64,000 nucleotides of DNA, taken from the NCBI RefSeq assembly GCF_003369915.1, contig NW_022881603.1:12187593-12251592 (forward strand), given 5' to 3'. Below, one piece after another: positions 11,701-23,968 of this stretch (positions within the stretch are counted from its first letter, which is position 1; each line of letters begins with the position of its first letter). The translations under genes were made by a program, and so were the position numbers. This DNA is from Drosophila miranda (Eukaryota > Arthropoda > Insecta > Diptera > Drosophilidae). A model generated the notes under the pieces. The model worked only from the letters and a program-made list of their open reading frames with translations, was not told the origin of the DNA and did no database searches.

Positions 11701-12036
11701 CGACTGCGGTCAATCGGCGAGCATGACATATCGCTGCTGGAGGGTCAGGACAAGCGACAACTCATCCAAGAGAGGATTCGCTCTAGTTTACATCAGGCAT
11801 ACGAGCGTAGTAGGGTAAGGTACAACCAGCGAGCTCGGGTGTTTTACGCGAGGCCGGGAGAAGAGGTATTCCGCCGAAATTTTGTCCTTAGTGACTTCGG
11901 AAAAGGCTTTAATGCCAAGTTCGCGCGCAAATTCATCCGATGCCGGGTAGGGAAGCCAGTAGGAGAGAACGCGTATGCTCTGTAGGACCTTAACGGCCGT
12001 CCCATAGGAGTGTACCACGCCAAAGACCTGAGAATG
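8630..12036 (+). pseudogene. element B pol, broken by at least three frameshifts and a nonsense codon
   Basis: Piece 1 (8630-9769) holds the protease with LLDSGAT and the fingers of reverse transcriptase. It ends at a frameshift near 9767. Piece 2 (about 9780-10578) has the YLDD box (about 9967) and RNase H, and shifts frame at an A8 run near 10521. A third shift lies near 10690. Piece 3 (to 11985) has the integrase zinc finger, the D-D-E core (IHSDNG, then NAAERVN) and the C-terminal domain. A TAG at 11983 interrupts the last ~16 residues, which remain readable to 12036 (GVYHAKDL). The enzymes would copy and insert the element. This copy cannot make them. Confidence 0.8.
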
Positions 12037-12634
12037 TAGTGAGGTGTGAGTGTGGCCTACGTTGGGCGCGGCAGAAGAATGCAGGGCACGCCGGCGTGTG
12101 CTTAATAGTGTTCCGGAATCCGGTGGGCATGCCCACGCGTATGTTGTCCCTCCTGGGACTGACGACATACTCGTGGTGGTGTTCCAGTCCCACCTGAACG
12201 ATAGGTGGCCAGGGCTGAGGGCGACGCGCCATCTAGCGGAAGTCCAGGGAGGCTCGATGGTGTAGGGGGATATCGGGGGAAGCTGGAACCACTGGGGATA
12301 TAAGTAATAGAATAGGATTAGTTATATGTATTAGTAAGGGAAAAAGGGGATAAATAGGAGTGAAAATATTAGAAAACGTGGATTGGATTATGGAAATCGT
12401 GGAGCGTGGACGGAAGAGTAACGTCGAAATTTGAAATTTTGTGCTTAAAACAGAAAGTTTGTAGTGAGTACAAAAAAAGCGGGCGAGAAAATAGGTTGTA
12501 ATGCAGAAACTTTTACTCACAGCCGGCAAGGAATATAGCCACCAGAACCGGGCCAGAAGGTTTCCTGGAGAGGAACACTGGAGTTCGAGAAAGTCGACTG
12601 CAGAGAAGAAGGCTGTCCAACATTAAATGTTATA
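12037..12634 (+). other. element B 3' non-coding region
   Basis: AT-rich sequence between the end of pol and the right direct repeat. No reading frame or polypurine tract that I can support. An A/G-rich stretch at 12596-12612 is the only candidate for a priming tract and it does not abut the repeat. Confidence 0.4.
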
Positions 12635-13216
12635 CGGGGGTCCCATCAGTCCACCGTATTTGGTCGAGCGATTTGTGGAAAAATATTGTTTATTGTTATG
12701 TCCCGGGGACCCTTAACAAAAGCTCTTGGTAGGTTAAGTCTCCGTAGGGGCCCGAGTTAATTTAACTCCCGTAAAACTGGATCCACTCATCTACACATAT
12801 TCCATTACGTATGGGTGAGGGTATCCCTGTTGATTGAACGAAATTTCAGCAGTTATTTCCGTGTTTGCCTTTGTGTCGAACGCTTTGGTGTTTCTTTTTG
12901 GTTAGTGATAATTTGGAGTATTTATTTATGAGAAAGATGAAATTGTCAATTTATGATTATTAAAGCTTGGATATATACTGAAGCATGATGCAGTAAATTT
13001 AAAATAGAGGGAGGGCGCGTGGCGTAAGCCATGGATTAGGCCAGCCGTTACCGTTCCAGCAGAGGGTGGCCAAAATGAACGTTGTGTTTGGTCACAGGTA
13101 GGGCGGGCGCGCGAAGTGATAACACCCAAGCTTCACCCACTTGATAGCCGTCTGTTTATGATTTTCTTTGTCTTTAGGTTGTTGTTAGTTTTGATGTCCC
13201 GAGAAGTAGTATGTCT
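12635..13216. repeat. 582-bp direct repeat, right copy (possible LTR fragment)
   Basis: Matches 4821-5387 nearly base for base, with an extra 15 bases at about 12716. The match ends abruptly at 13216/5387 inside shared sequence ATGTCT. The flanks on both sides are unrelated, so one or both copies are truncated. Confidence 0.7.
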
Positions 13217-13338
13217 CCATCTTTGTCTACATTTGGCGGGCAAGGGGAACTACCCAGCCCTGGGGTCGACAGCTAGCCGGCATTGCCCTCTGGGAAACAA
13301 GCCAAGTGTAACAGTGGGCAGGACTGAGAGATCCGTCT

Positions 13339-13475
13339 GCTAGGCTAGTAATATTTGACGGAATATCAAAAACGAGAACACAATAGAACTTGAATAATTC
13401 GTCAGTTAGGCTAGTAATAATAATAATAATAATAATAGTAATAATAATAATAATAATAATTCGTCAGCTAGGCTA

Positions 13476-13513
<38 letters not shown>

Positions 13514-13586
13514 TCGTCAGCTAGGCTAGTAATATTTGACGGAATATCAAAAACGAGAACACAATAGAACTTGAATAATTCGTCAG
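13339..13586. repeat. 67-bp direct repeat flanking two (TAA)n arrays
   Basis: A 67-base unit beginning with TAGGCTAGTAATATTTGACGG and ending with AATTCGTCAG occurs at about 13339-13405 and again at 13520-13586. Two TAA/AAT trinucleotide arrays separated by a short AATTCGTCAGCTAGGCTAG spacer lie between them (about 13416-13513). The pattern looks like local tandem duplication within decayed transposon DNA plus microsatellite growth. It ends just upstream of the staufen promoter. Confidence 0.85.
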
Positions 13587-13640
13587 TATATTTACCTAAA
13601 ATGTTGAAAATGAGACGGTATATTTTGGTATATTTCTGAG

Positions 13641-13682
13641 GGTCATACTGTATATTTTATCCGAATATCCGCGGTCACACTG
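13641..13682 (+). promoter_or_regulatory. staufen core promoter, Motif-1 type
   Basis: CGGTCACACTG at 13672-13682 matches Drosophila core-promoter Motif 1 (consensus YGGTCACACTR, bound by M1BP). A near copy, GGTCATACTG, lies at 13641-13650. Motif-1 promoters are TATA-less and drive broad or maternal expression, which suits staufen. The start site is inferred to lie within tens of bases downstream, near 13690-13720. Confidence 0.7.
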
Positions 13683-13689
13683 ATGGCAT

Positions 13690-14752
13690 TATTTTTCGAG
13701 TTTCATCCGCAGCCCAAGTGCAAAATAGGTTTATCAATTTAATTTAAGTGTTAAAGTAGTTCTAAAGTGTTTTTTTAAGTTGTGAATGAAAACAGCTTAA
13801 CTGGGGCCAGTAGCAACCGTAGTCCGCGTCGTTAATCTTAATAATTCCCCCGATATAGCTCTCCAATCGATTGGAGGAGTGTTTGTGCTCAATAAAGTGC
13901 GTTCGTGTTTGCCTTTTGCAGACGGGGAGTAAAGTACAAAAATACATCATTGCCCGCTGCGACAGAAGGTATGTTGTGGTTGTAGTTTATCGTTCTCGGC
14001 AGCAGAACTATGCGCGCAGAATGCGAATGCAAATTGTTATGCCATATGATCAGCGGCGTCTGCATTCGATCAGCAGAGGGGGTTCGTTCAGTCTGTCGTT
14101 CGTCCGAATCCGATTCCGAATACGATTCGAATTCCAACTTCGAAATTAGCAGTTCAATGCACGTTGAAAAGGAAGTGATCCTGCCTGGAACCTGATTTCG
14201 AATCGAATTCCAAAATGCAGCTGCATTTTATCCAATTTCTACAGCAACAGAACTACCACAAAACTAGAAAAGTGCAACAAAGTCGGCAAGATTGCTGCAC
14301 GTACATCGATCAATGGGCAGAAAGGCTGGCAGGCAGGCGAGCAGCTACGAATGCTCTTATGTTTAAGAAACGGTGGTTGCTTGGCAGCGCCTCAACCACT
14401 GCCGCTACCAACGTCTCCACCCCTAGCCCGACCCCGACCCCGAGCTCGAGTCCTAGCCGTAGCCTGTCACAATTTGAATTAGGCAAATCGCCGCCGTCGT
14501 TTTGGTGTCGTGGCTGCCGCTGCATTTGCATGCATGCAGTGTCAATGCAGCTACAGGCAGCACGTTGTTTTCCATTCTTGCTGAAGGTCTGCACAATTGC
14601 CAAACAAAGAGACACCTCTCCCCTATAAAAAATTGCTTTGTCCCTGCGTATCTGATAAATAATGTTACCTCTATTGCAGCTGCACTCGCTCATCCCGCTA
14701 GAATCGCTAGCATCGCTCTCTGAGGAGCTCCCGACGGAAGCCCAGCCCCAAC
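13690..14752 (+). other. staufen 5' untranslated region, probably one intron
   Basis: A donor-like AAG/GTATGT at 13968 and a pyrimidine-rich acceptor ending TTGCAG at about 14681 would give a first non-coding exon of about 280 bases, an intron of about 710 bases and a second exon that contains the start codon at 14753. These sites are inferred from sequence alone. Short upstream frames exist but none looks conserved. Confidence 0.45.
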
Positions 14753-17700
14753 ATGCAGCACAATGTGCACACCGCCAGACCGGCGCCCCACATACGCGCC
14801 CATCACCACACTCACGGCCACACTCACATGCAGATGCATCCAAGCTTGGAGCAGCATCTGGCAGCCGCGGCATCAATGGCCGGCGCTCCCCAGGTGCAGC
14901 AACAACAGCAGCCGGCTCCACACCGCGATCACCATCATCCACGGTAAACATTCTGAGCTAGAGTTCAAGTTGGAACTATCTGAGATCCAACCCTTGATGG
15001 GCCCCAGCAGCGTTGCTGCTTGCCTTGCCTCGGCTCGCCTCGCATCGCCTTGCCGGCAATTCTAGGCTTTATGCGATGCGGCAATTATGTTAATTCCTGT
15101 CACTGACAATCGGTGTGAGACTCATCATCCCATTTTCTCAACTCATAAATTATAATTTCAGTGTCTCTTTGTTCTTTCGTGCTCAGCATGACTTCCGCTT
15201 GATAACGGGTTTGAGCAGGAGCAGGAGCAGCAGCGACTGGGCTGCAATTATCCTTGACGTTCGTGAGGATCGTTCGGATTTCTCGGATCGCTTTCTGGTC
15301 TCCCTTCGTCTTTGTATTCTTACCGATCATATGTTTTGCCTCAACTTCAACTGAACTTTTCGTCCTTTCCTCAGTTGCGTTTTGCCTGACACTCGGATCG
15401 CTCGCTCATGAATTTACGGGAAACAGCGCGTTAACGGTCACAGTTCTTAGCGTACATTTCAGTACGTCGTGAAATTCGCAAGTCCATGTCGAGTAAGAGG
15501 TGAAAACACTAGAAAAAGATCTTCTCAATTGAAGTTCTGTTAAGCCAAAATGCCACTGTCTAACGCAACAGTTGGTTTTGGTTTTGATACTGTGAAAGTG
15601 GCAAGGTTTCCCTGAATAAGTGATTTCCCGATACTTCAATCCCGATACATATATCCTTTAATACATTTTAAAGATCGAATTAGTACCTATTTGTGAGTGG
15701 TTTCAAAAGATTCCAGATGAATTCCGTTTAAGGATCATCTGCTGGATCTCAGTACAGCCGATCTTTATCTCTAATTGTCCATATCAATGTTAATTTGAAG
15801 GCTTTTTCGTACCGAACTGATTTAGTGATTAAAAATTGTCCGTGTCTTGTGTGAAACTGATCAGCATTGTGTCTGTGCCTGTGTCAGTGTGGCAGTTAGG
15901 CACATGATTTGTGATGCTAAGGCAGAGGCAGAGGCTGAGGCTATGGCCGTCCCTGATGGCCCCTCAAATGCCCAATTGCGAAAGGATGTCAGGGTGTCGC
16001 GGTAGGTGCGTCTCAATTGAAACTGACAGTTGGCGAAAAATGACACGATGCGTAAAAGAGAATGCGGCTTTTGTGCTTTGTTAGGATTTCGCCTATTGTT
16101 CTGCCTTACCGCTGTTGACTGTTGTCCTCTGCAGCAGCAGCACCACCAACAACAACAGTGCAAAAGGGGCAGGACTTGAACTGGGGTGAGGATGCAGCAT
16201 CAGAAAAGGACGGACTGCGTGTTGGTGTTTTAGTTTTTCCCAGATGTCAGTCGATGTACTTTTGTCCATCAGCATTCTTCATTGCCTCTCTAATCCTTTT
16301 GCCATGCATTGTTTGATGACTTAACCGCAAAGCCATCGCGTTCCATGCCCGCCAGGGCTTCAGCTAGCTTCCATTCGTTCGATTAACCGCTCTTCGATTT
16401 CTTTCTCGATTGCAGACTGAACCATCACCATCTACACGCACAGCAGCAGCAGACGTCGTCGAATCCTGCCGCCGTTGCCGTGGCGGCTGGACCTGCCTAT
16501 CACCACAACAGCAACATCAGCAGCAGCAGCAACAACAACCAAATGCAAAAGATCCGACAGCAGCATCAGCATCTCAGCACCACTAACGGGCACGTGGGTA
16601 AATGCAACCAGCCTCTGCCGCAGGCCTACAACCCTCTGGCTGGCAATCCGGCTGCTCTCTCGTACAATCCGCTGCCGCCTCCTCCGCCGCCGCCGCACCA
16701 CATGGCCACCCACATCGGCAGCTATGCAACCTATTCGCCCCACTACTACCAAATGAGCCAGCCCAAGCCGCCCTCCAAGTACAACAACAACAGTGGCGGC
16801 CACTACATCCCCAACAGTGGCACCAGCAACGGCTATGCCCCCAAGGCCATACTACAGACAACATATCGCAATGCCAAAGTCGCACCAGTCATGGCCCCAG
16901 CAATGGTCCCCGAGGCAGTGGTAGAAGCAGCAGTACCAGCACCAACAGCAGAGCTTCCAGAAGGTGTGAATAGCAGCATCCTACCGGGAGCTACGGAATC
17001 CACATTTTTGGAGGAGTTGCCGCAGCTGGAGCAGCCGAATGTGGAGCAAAGCACAACGGAGACGGGAGCGCCAACAGTAAATAACTTCAGCAGCACAGAG
17101 CACATCGATGCGGCGGGCACGCTGCCCAACGAGGACAGCAGCTCGGGACGCAGTGGCAAGGACAAGACGCCCATGTGCCTGGTCAACGAACTGGCCAGAT
17201 ACAACAAGATTACCCACCAGTACCGGCTGACGGGCGAACGGGGACCGGCCCACTGCAAGACATTCACGGTCACCTTGAAGTTGGGCGATGAGGAGTATTC
17301 GGCGGACGGGTTCAAGATAAAGAAGGCCCAGCACATGGCCGCCTCCAGGGCCATCGAGGAGACCAAGTACAAGCATCCGCCTCCGAAGATACGCCGCAGC
17401 GAAGCAGCCAGCACCACACGCACCAACATCACACCCACCGTTGAGCTGAATGCGCTGGCCATGAAGCTGGGGCAGCGCACCTACTACCTGCTGGACCCCA
17501 CACAGATGCAGCCCACCGATCTGCTAATGCCGTCGGAGTTCGGAGGGGGCTCGCTTTTGCCCACACCACCGCCAGGGATGCAGCAGCCCATGCCTCAGCC
17601 ACTGCCACCTCCCTTCGCCCTGCGCCCTGCACGACATGGCCACAGTTTCGTGCCCATTCCTTCCCCGCCCATGCATCCACATGGTTTTTATAATCCCCAG

Positions 17701-19430
17701 CGGTCTTATGGGCCCAAATATGCGTCACGGTATACGATGGTACCGCCGCTAGGCCCTCACATGATCCACGGGACAAATACGCCCTACGCCCCGATTCCAC
17801 CCACGCTCAGCAAGATCACCTTGTACGTGGGAAAGCAGAAATTCGTGGGGATCGGGCGCACGCTGCAGCAGGCCAAGCACGATGCGGCGGCAAGGGCTCT
17901 GCAGGTGCTCAAGACGCAGGCCAGCTCAGCGTCAGAGGAGGCGCTCGACGACTCTATGGACGAGGGCGACAAAAAGTCGCCCATCTCTCAGGTGCACGAG
18001 ATCGGCATCAAGCGCAACATGACTGTTCACTTCAAGGTGCTGCGTGAGGATGGACCGGCCCACATGAAGAACTTCATCACGGCCTGCGTCGTGGGTAGCA
18101 TCGTCACCGAGGGAGAGGGCAACGGCAAGAAGGTGTCGAAGAAGCGATCCGCCGAAAAGATGCTCACAGAACTGCAAAAGCTGCCGCCACTCACGCCCAC
18201 CAAGCAGACGCCAGTAAGGCGCATCAAGGTGAAGACGCCTGGCAAAAATGGGTCGGTGAACGGCAATGGAGGTGGCACAACCATTTCGCTATCGGACGTG
18301 GTCTCCATGGCAAAGCCGGAACGGCGGAAGCGACTCAATGTTGCCATCAGGCCTGTGGAGCTGGACGATGCCGAGAACCCCATAACGAAGCTCATCCAGC
18401 TGCAGCAGACGCGCAAGGAGAAGGAGCCCATTTTCGAACTGATAGCGAAGAACGGCATCGAAGCCTCCAGGCGGCGCGAGTTCGTCATGGAGGTGTCGGC
18501 CAGCGGAACCACAGCCCGAGGAACGGGCAACAGCAAGAAGCTGGCCAAGCGCAGTGCAGCGCAGGGTATGTTCATGATTGTCTCCTTCTACCATCAATGT
18601 AACTGAATTCTGTTTGCAGCCCTGTTAGAATTACTGGAATCGGATGAGCATAGGAACGCAGTCCAGGAGTCACAGGAGTCCACAATCGATAGCAATCCAA
18701 CAGAAATAGCAACTGCCACAGCGACATCAGCGCCAGTAATTGAAACCATTGCAGAAACGGATATTCCGATGGTCTCAACGCCAGTGGGCCCCATGCCAGG
18801 CATCCTGATTCTGCGTCAGCACAAGAGACGTGAGTGCATTCCCCCTGTTTCCTCCTGGCAGCATAGATTCAGCCCTTCTTCTTTCCCAATAGCACCCAAA
18901 AGGAAAGTGGATCCAATGATTATTGTCAAGGACAGCGAAGATACCAAGGAGGAGGAAGAGGAAGCCAACAAGGAGACAACGACCACAAGGACAGACGACA
19001 ACAGCAGCAGCGAGCCACAACCCAATGAGGCAGCCGCCGAAAGTACGCTGAATACATCGACGGCGAGCAACACGAGTGGCGTGAGCAGCAATAGCAGCAA
19101 TACCGCTGCCAGCAGTAGTGCATCCGCAGCCGTACACATGAAGGAGCAGCTTCTGTACCTAAGCAAATTATTTGAATTTGAGGTATGAATACTATCAATA
19201 GACCATTCGGGAAATCGTAACGCAAATATTCATTATTGATTTTGCAGGTTAATTTCTCGGACTATCCCAAGGGAAACCACAACGAGTTCCTCACGATTGT
19301 GACGCTCTCGACGAACCCGCCGCAGATCTGCCATGGCGTTGGCAAGAGCTCCGACGAGTCGCAGAACGACGCTGCGCGCAATGCCTTAAAAATCCTCAGC
19401 GAACTAGGCCTCAACAATGCCAAAAAGTAA
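14753..19430 (+). CDS. stau: Staufen, double-stranded RNA-binding mRNA localisation protein (5 coding exons)
   Basis: Coding exons are 14753-14943, 16416-18565, 18620-18829, 18893-19182 and 19248-19430. The sum is 3024 bases, 1007 residues, close to the ~1026 of D. melanogaster Staufen. All junctions are GT/AG and keep frame. Staufen binds structured mRNAs (bicoid, oskar, prospero) and carries them along the cytoskeleton in oocyte and neuroblast. The His/Gln/Pro-rich N-terminus (MQHNVHTARPAPH) matches the known protein. dsRBD1 is about 311-380. dsRBD2 is about 400-565, split by the long proline-rich loop typical of Staufen. dsRBD3 is about 583-652 and dsRBD4 about 717-790. dsRBD5 is about 932-1004, the domain that binds Miranda in D. 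melanogaster. The start has a good Drosophila context (CAAC before ATG). No internal stop or frameshift is seen, so the gene looks functional. Confidence 0.96.
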
Positions 19431-21349
19431 CTCTAATCAATTTAAATTCCCTTTTAACTGCAATTTTTGTTGTTGCACATATGCAAGGAGAGAAGCAAAA
19501 GCAAGAGCAAAAAAACAAAAGAAATACCCGTCCACAAAGCAAACCTAAACAAAATCCAAAAACCAAGCTGTGTGCAAATTCAAAAAAACAAAAAAAAATG
19601 AGGAAAACGAGAAACAATGCACGAAACCCTACCTTTTGAAATAGCAAATTATTAGTTAATACCTATTTATTTATTTATGTGCAACTTTTGCAACCAAACT
19701 GGTGTTATTATTTTGAACTGATAGTAACGAACTCGAACAGATACACTGAGCAGACCAGAACGGATAGTCGTCCATGTCTATCCTCCGAGTTGAGAATTGA
19801 ACAATAACTAGCCTTAAAGAGACCCGACCCCCACTAAATATTGTATGCACCTGCTTACAGTATATAAACTTAAGGTTAAAGGTGATGTTGAAGCCCATTT
19901 ACCACTTGAATTGAATTGATGAACAACGGTTTATAGATACCCGTTCGCTGCATGCGGCAGACGCTTTTAAAAATAAATTCAAAATGAGAGAACTAGAAGA
20001 ATTTCCATGAAGAAAGAGTTGCGGAAATCAGAGAGAAGTTTTGATTTATTTTTCGAAGCACTCCATATACGTACCGCTTGTGGTCAGACGCTTGATGAAA
20101 CTCGTCCAATAATGAATCTATTATACATTATATATCATAGTTAAGTAGTAGTACTAAGCATCGATAAATGGAATGTCACATCCCCTATGCTTGTCAGCAA
20201 TGTTAACAAATTTCAGGCAAACATTTAAACTTGCCAAATGCCAAATCGAACGGAATGGAGAGATTTTGCAAATTGAATGCTAGATTGCTTGGAATTTGAT
20301 GCTGGCAGCATATGATGTGGACAGGATGGACGTTTGCGTTCAATCTTATCAAATAAAATACAATTTACATAATCGTTATAATTATAATTCTAAATGTTTA
20401 AATGGCCATTTTTGTAAATGTTCAGTTTTTGTTACATTCGAGCATATGTGCGAACCAAAAGCTGAACATCTTTATGAATAATGAATAGTGTTTGTTAGCC
20501 TCATATATGTTTTTTCCCCCACTATTCTTTGCTTATCTTTGTATCCGTTTTTACATAGGAATATACCGATTCTCTTTACACAAACGCCCCCCTCACATAG
20601 ATGGAAATTTTGATTACCATAGTCTTAGTCACTATCCTCCTTTGTGTCCCTGTCACTTGTCCTTGTATCGTAAACAGCACCGGATTATTAAGCGTTAAGT
20701 TGCATTATGTAAAATGTATTTTGTCTAAGCAACCGCGAACCTAACATAAGCGTAAGCGAATTGTAACCATGTGAAAGGAAGCGTCGAACCCAGTATTAAA
20801 TGTATAGATAAACGATCAGTACACACTATCAGACAGCAAGAGACATTGTGCTCCTCCATAAATACACACACCAATTGTTCATTTTGTTGGAAGACTTTGC
20901 AAAACAACATCACAAATGATGAATATCATTGGAATGGAATCCGCTTTGCAAAGTCTTCACAAAATTGATTAGAATTATTAACTTTAAAGAGAGGTATATT
21001 TAACTTTAACAACAACGAGTAAAGACCTGTTCATTAGCACCAAATAAAGTAATCGAATGCGAATATGGAGAGAATACACATTTATTAGTCCTAAGCCTGC
21101 CCCCACACACAAACACACACACACACTCCGACAGAGAAATTTTTAGCCGAGTCTTCTATTTGTAACGTGAGCGTACTTCTACATACAACCATGTTAAAGC
21201 ATACAAACAACAATGAAACTATGTAAATTTAATTTCTTGAATAAACCTTGATATAAAGTTGGAACATACTCTTTGATGGAACGAATCGAATCGATCAGAG
21301 GTTGCAAAAAGAAAGTCTGTTCCATCCCATAAGCTATGTGTGTACATTC
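19431..21349 (+). other. staufen 3' untranslated region and flank
   Basis: AT-rich, with several AATAAA-type signals (for example about 19970, 20346, 21041 and 21239), so the 3' UTR could be several hundred bases to about 1.8 kb. A short CA repeat lies at 21107-21126. No other gene is supported here. The CR1-type LINE starts immediately after. Confidence 0.5.
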
Positions 21350-22095
21350 TTGTTCAAGAGTGGCTTTAAGGAGCTGACCGTTGGTTTTAAAAACCAATAC
21401 GATCGGCTCCTAGCCATGGAGGCTCAGTTTAGCGGTTTAAAACTGCTGAATGAGTCTCCGAGGCGCAAAAAGGTCACTCCGCGGGATCTGCAATTGACTG
21501 CGACCACTCCAAGTGTGCAGCAGTTGATCTCGTTTGCCACTCCAAGGGCAACGACAGCTGCTGGCGATGCAGATTCGGTAGCCGAATTCATCGCCTCGGA
21601 GAATGTGCAGCCAAGTACGTCTGCAGCGTCCGTGTCCGTGGTGTCCGCAAGTTCGCTAGTTGTCCCGTCTATCCCGATCCCACCAGTAAATAGACGTTCC
21701 GGACCTCCGGATATTGCCACCACAGGTACTAGGCCTGTGGTGACTAAACCACTGGTGGGAGTCCCACCAAAACGACAAGTTTTTGTTTCACGGCTGCCCC
21801 TGACATCACATCTAATGATGTAATTGCTTTTATTCAAAGCAAAATAAAAGCCGTGGGTTTAAAGGTGGAGAAATTTAACTTCTCTTATGCCAGGGAGATA
21901 GCCTCGTTTAAGATAAGCATCTCCCCAACTCAATTTGACACCATTTGCTCCGCCAAATTTTGGCCGGAGCATTTGGTGGTGAAGGAGTTTAAGGCTAAGA
22001 AGAAGAATAGGCCCCCCATATCCCTTCCAAATCTTTCCAGTGTGCCACCCTCAACCTCAACTTCCCGTCTTGCTTCCACCTTTCCAAAAAACTAA
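21350..22095 (+). pseudogene. CR1-type LINE ORF1, frameshifted
   Basis: Two frames joined near 21815 by an indel. The first piece is Ser/Thr/Pro-rich linker sequence. The second carries a small folded domain with the FKISISPTQF...FWPEHLVVKEF pattern, typical of the gag-like nucleic-acid-binding ORF1 of Jockey/CR1 LINEs. It ends at 22095, just before ORF2. Confidence 0.6.
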
Positions 22096-22099
22096 CTTC

Positions 22100-22911
22100 T
22101 CTTTTAGTAACCTATCAGAATGTAAGAGGCTTGCGTAGTAAGCTCAGCATTCTTTTCCGGGATAGTGTTGCATTTGCTTCCCACGTTATTGTGTTTACTG
22201 AAACCTGGTTAAAGCCGGACATTCTTAGTTCCGAGGTTTTGGCAGGTCGATACACAACTTTTAGAAAGGACCGTTCGTCTCGACGTGCAGGGGGGGGACT
22301 CTTACTTCACGTCGGAACACTTCACAGTCCAAGTTCAACAGGAACTGGAATTCCTGTGTGTAAAACTGGTTCTTCCCGCTTTCGCTATATTCATTACTTG
22401 CTCGTATATCCCACCTTCTTCGGATATTTCAATTTATGAGCAGCACTTGTCCGCTTTAACCGCTGTTTCTTCCTCGCTATCTGATAATTCGTATGATAGT
22501 TCTTGGTGACTTCAACTTGCCAGGAACTGTTTGGTCTTCGGTAAACGAGTCTAGTATCCTAGTGCCCATGTCACGACATGACTTTGTTGACGGCTTGCTT
22601 GACCTATCCCTGTCTCAAGTCAACCATGTGAAAAATTACTTGGGTCGATTGCTTGATCTGTGCTTTGTATCGGATCCGACCATAGTGTTGTTAACCCGAG
22701 CCCTTCCGCTCACTATACCTGAAGACGCCTACCACCCTACTTTCGAGGTGTCGCTAGATATAGGACCAACTGTATTGGATCGGTCGAGTAGGCTGCCCGA
22801 AAGTGTCCGCTGCTTTCGTAAAGCCGAGCTTGCGAAGCTTAATAACCTCATTAGGGGTTTTGATTGGTCCGCTTTGTACTTGTGCACTGATATCATAAAA
22901 GGCACAAACAT
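22100..22911 (+). pseudogene. CR1-type LINE ORF2 part 1: AP-like endonuclease
   Basis: Endonuclease motifs are spread over three frames: TETWLKPD (near 22197), YIPP in the next frame, and GDFNLPG (near 22501) followed by LLDLCFVSD. This is the DNA-nicking domain that starts target-primed reverse transcription. The usual SDH triad is replaced by AYHPTFEV, so the domain is doubly disabled by frameshifts (about 22290 and 22440) and catalytic loss. The frame runs straight into DINE-1 copy B at about 22911. Confidence 0.7.
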
Positions 22912-23968
22912 TTTTATACCCGATACTCAAAATGAGTATTGGGGTATATTAGATTTGTGGTAAAAGTGGATGTGTGTAACGTCCAGAAGGAATCGTTTCC
23001 GACCCCATAAAGTATATATATTCTTGATCAGCATCAATAGCCGAGTCGATTGAGCCATGTCTGTCTGTCCGTCTGTCCGTCCGTCCGTCTGTCCGTCTGT
23101 CCGTCTCCTTCAGCGCCTAGTGCTCAAAGACTATAAGAGCTAGAGCAACGATGTTTTGGACACAGACTTCTGTGATATGTCACTGCTACAAAAATATTTC
23201 AAAACTTCGCCCCGCCCACTTCCGCCCCCACAAAGAACGAAAATCTGTGGCATCCACAATTTTAAAGATATGAGAAAACCAAAAACGCAGAATCGTAGAG
23301 AATGACCATATCTTTTAGACTGCAGAATTTGAATTGGATCGTATTATTATTATAGCCAGCATCAAGAAAACAATTTCATTTTTTCTCGCCCTGTCTCTCT
23401 CTAACACACACGTAGCATAGCCGGCTTTGCTTAGAGTAAAACATTAGCGCCTAGATCTCAGAGACTACAAAAGCTAGAGCAACCAAATTTGGTATCCACA
23501 CTCCTAATATATCGGACCGAGACGAGTTTGTTTCAAAATTTCGCCACACCCCCTTCCGCCCCCGCAAAGGACGAAAATCTGGGGATATTCAAAAATCTCA
23601 GAGACTATTAAGGCTAGAGTAACCAAATTTGGGATCCGCACTCCTGTTAGATCTTACTATAAAACGTGTATCTCAAAATTTCATCCCACCCCCTTCCGCC
23701 CACACAAAGAACGAAAATCTGTTGCATCCACAATATTGCACATTCGAGAAAACTAAAATCGCAGAATCATAGATAATGACCATATCTATCAGATTGCTGA
23801 ATCTGGATCAGATCAGATAATTTTTGTAGCCAATAGGAACAAATCAATTTGCAGTGGCTACGCAGCGCCCGACGTCACGCTCAGACTGATTTTCTGTCTC
23901 TCTCGCACGCACTCTTTGTCGTGTCGTTTAATATTAGCGGCGTCTGCCGGAGGAGAGCCATACTGACT
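22912..23968 (+). mobile_element. DINE-1/SGM copy B, 5' segment
   Basis: Starts with the TATACCCGATACTC hairpin end and runs through the GTCY array to GCCATACTGACT, where the minus-strand LOA-like LINE begins. It is inserted in ORF2 of the CR1-type LINE. The rest of the same element is found at 29556-30311 (a repeat of 23212-23968) and 40180-40247 (the true 3' end). Confidence 0.85.

Larger units (their letters stand above)
7253..12036 (+). mobile_element. Ty3/gypsy-type retrotransposon internal region (element B), multiply frameshifted
   Basis: gag and pol lie in the standard order but in at least six reading-frame pieces. The 567/582-bp direct repeats at 4821 and 12635 may be its LTRs. The best-conserved parts include an intact protease motif (LLDSGAT at about 9002-9022), a YLDD reverse transcriptase box, RNase H and integrase. 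It is a homolog of element A but not the same family. Confidence 0.8.

Noticed and set aside
14215-14951. Frames on both strands in the staufen 5' region (14215-14628 plus, 14310-14951 minus)
   Set aside because: They overlap the leader, its probable intron and the first coding exon, have no domains, and the minus frame is the shadow of the His-rich N-terminus.
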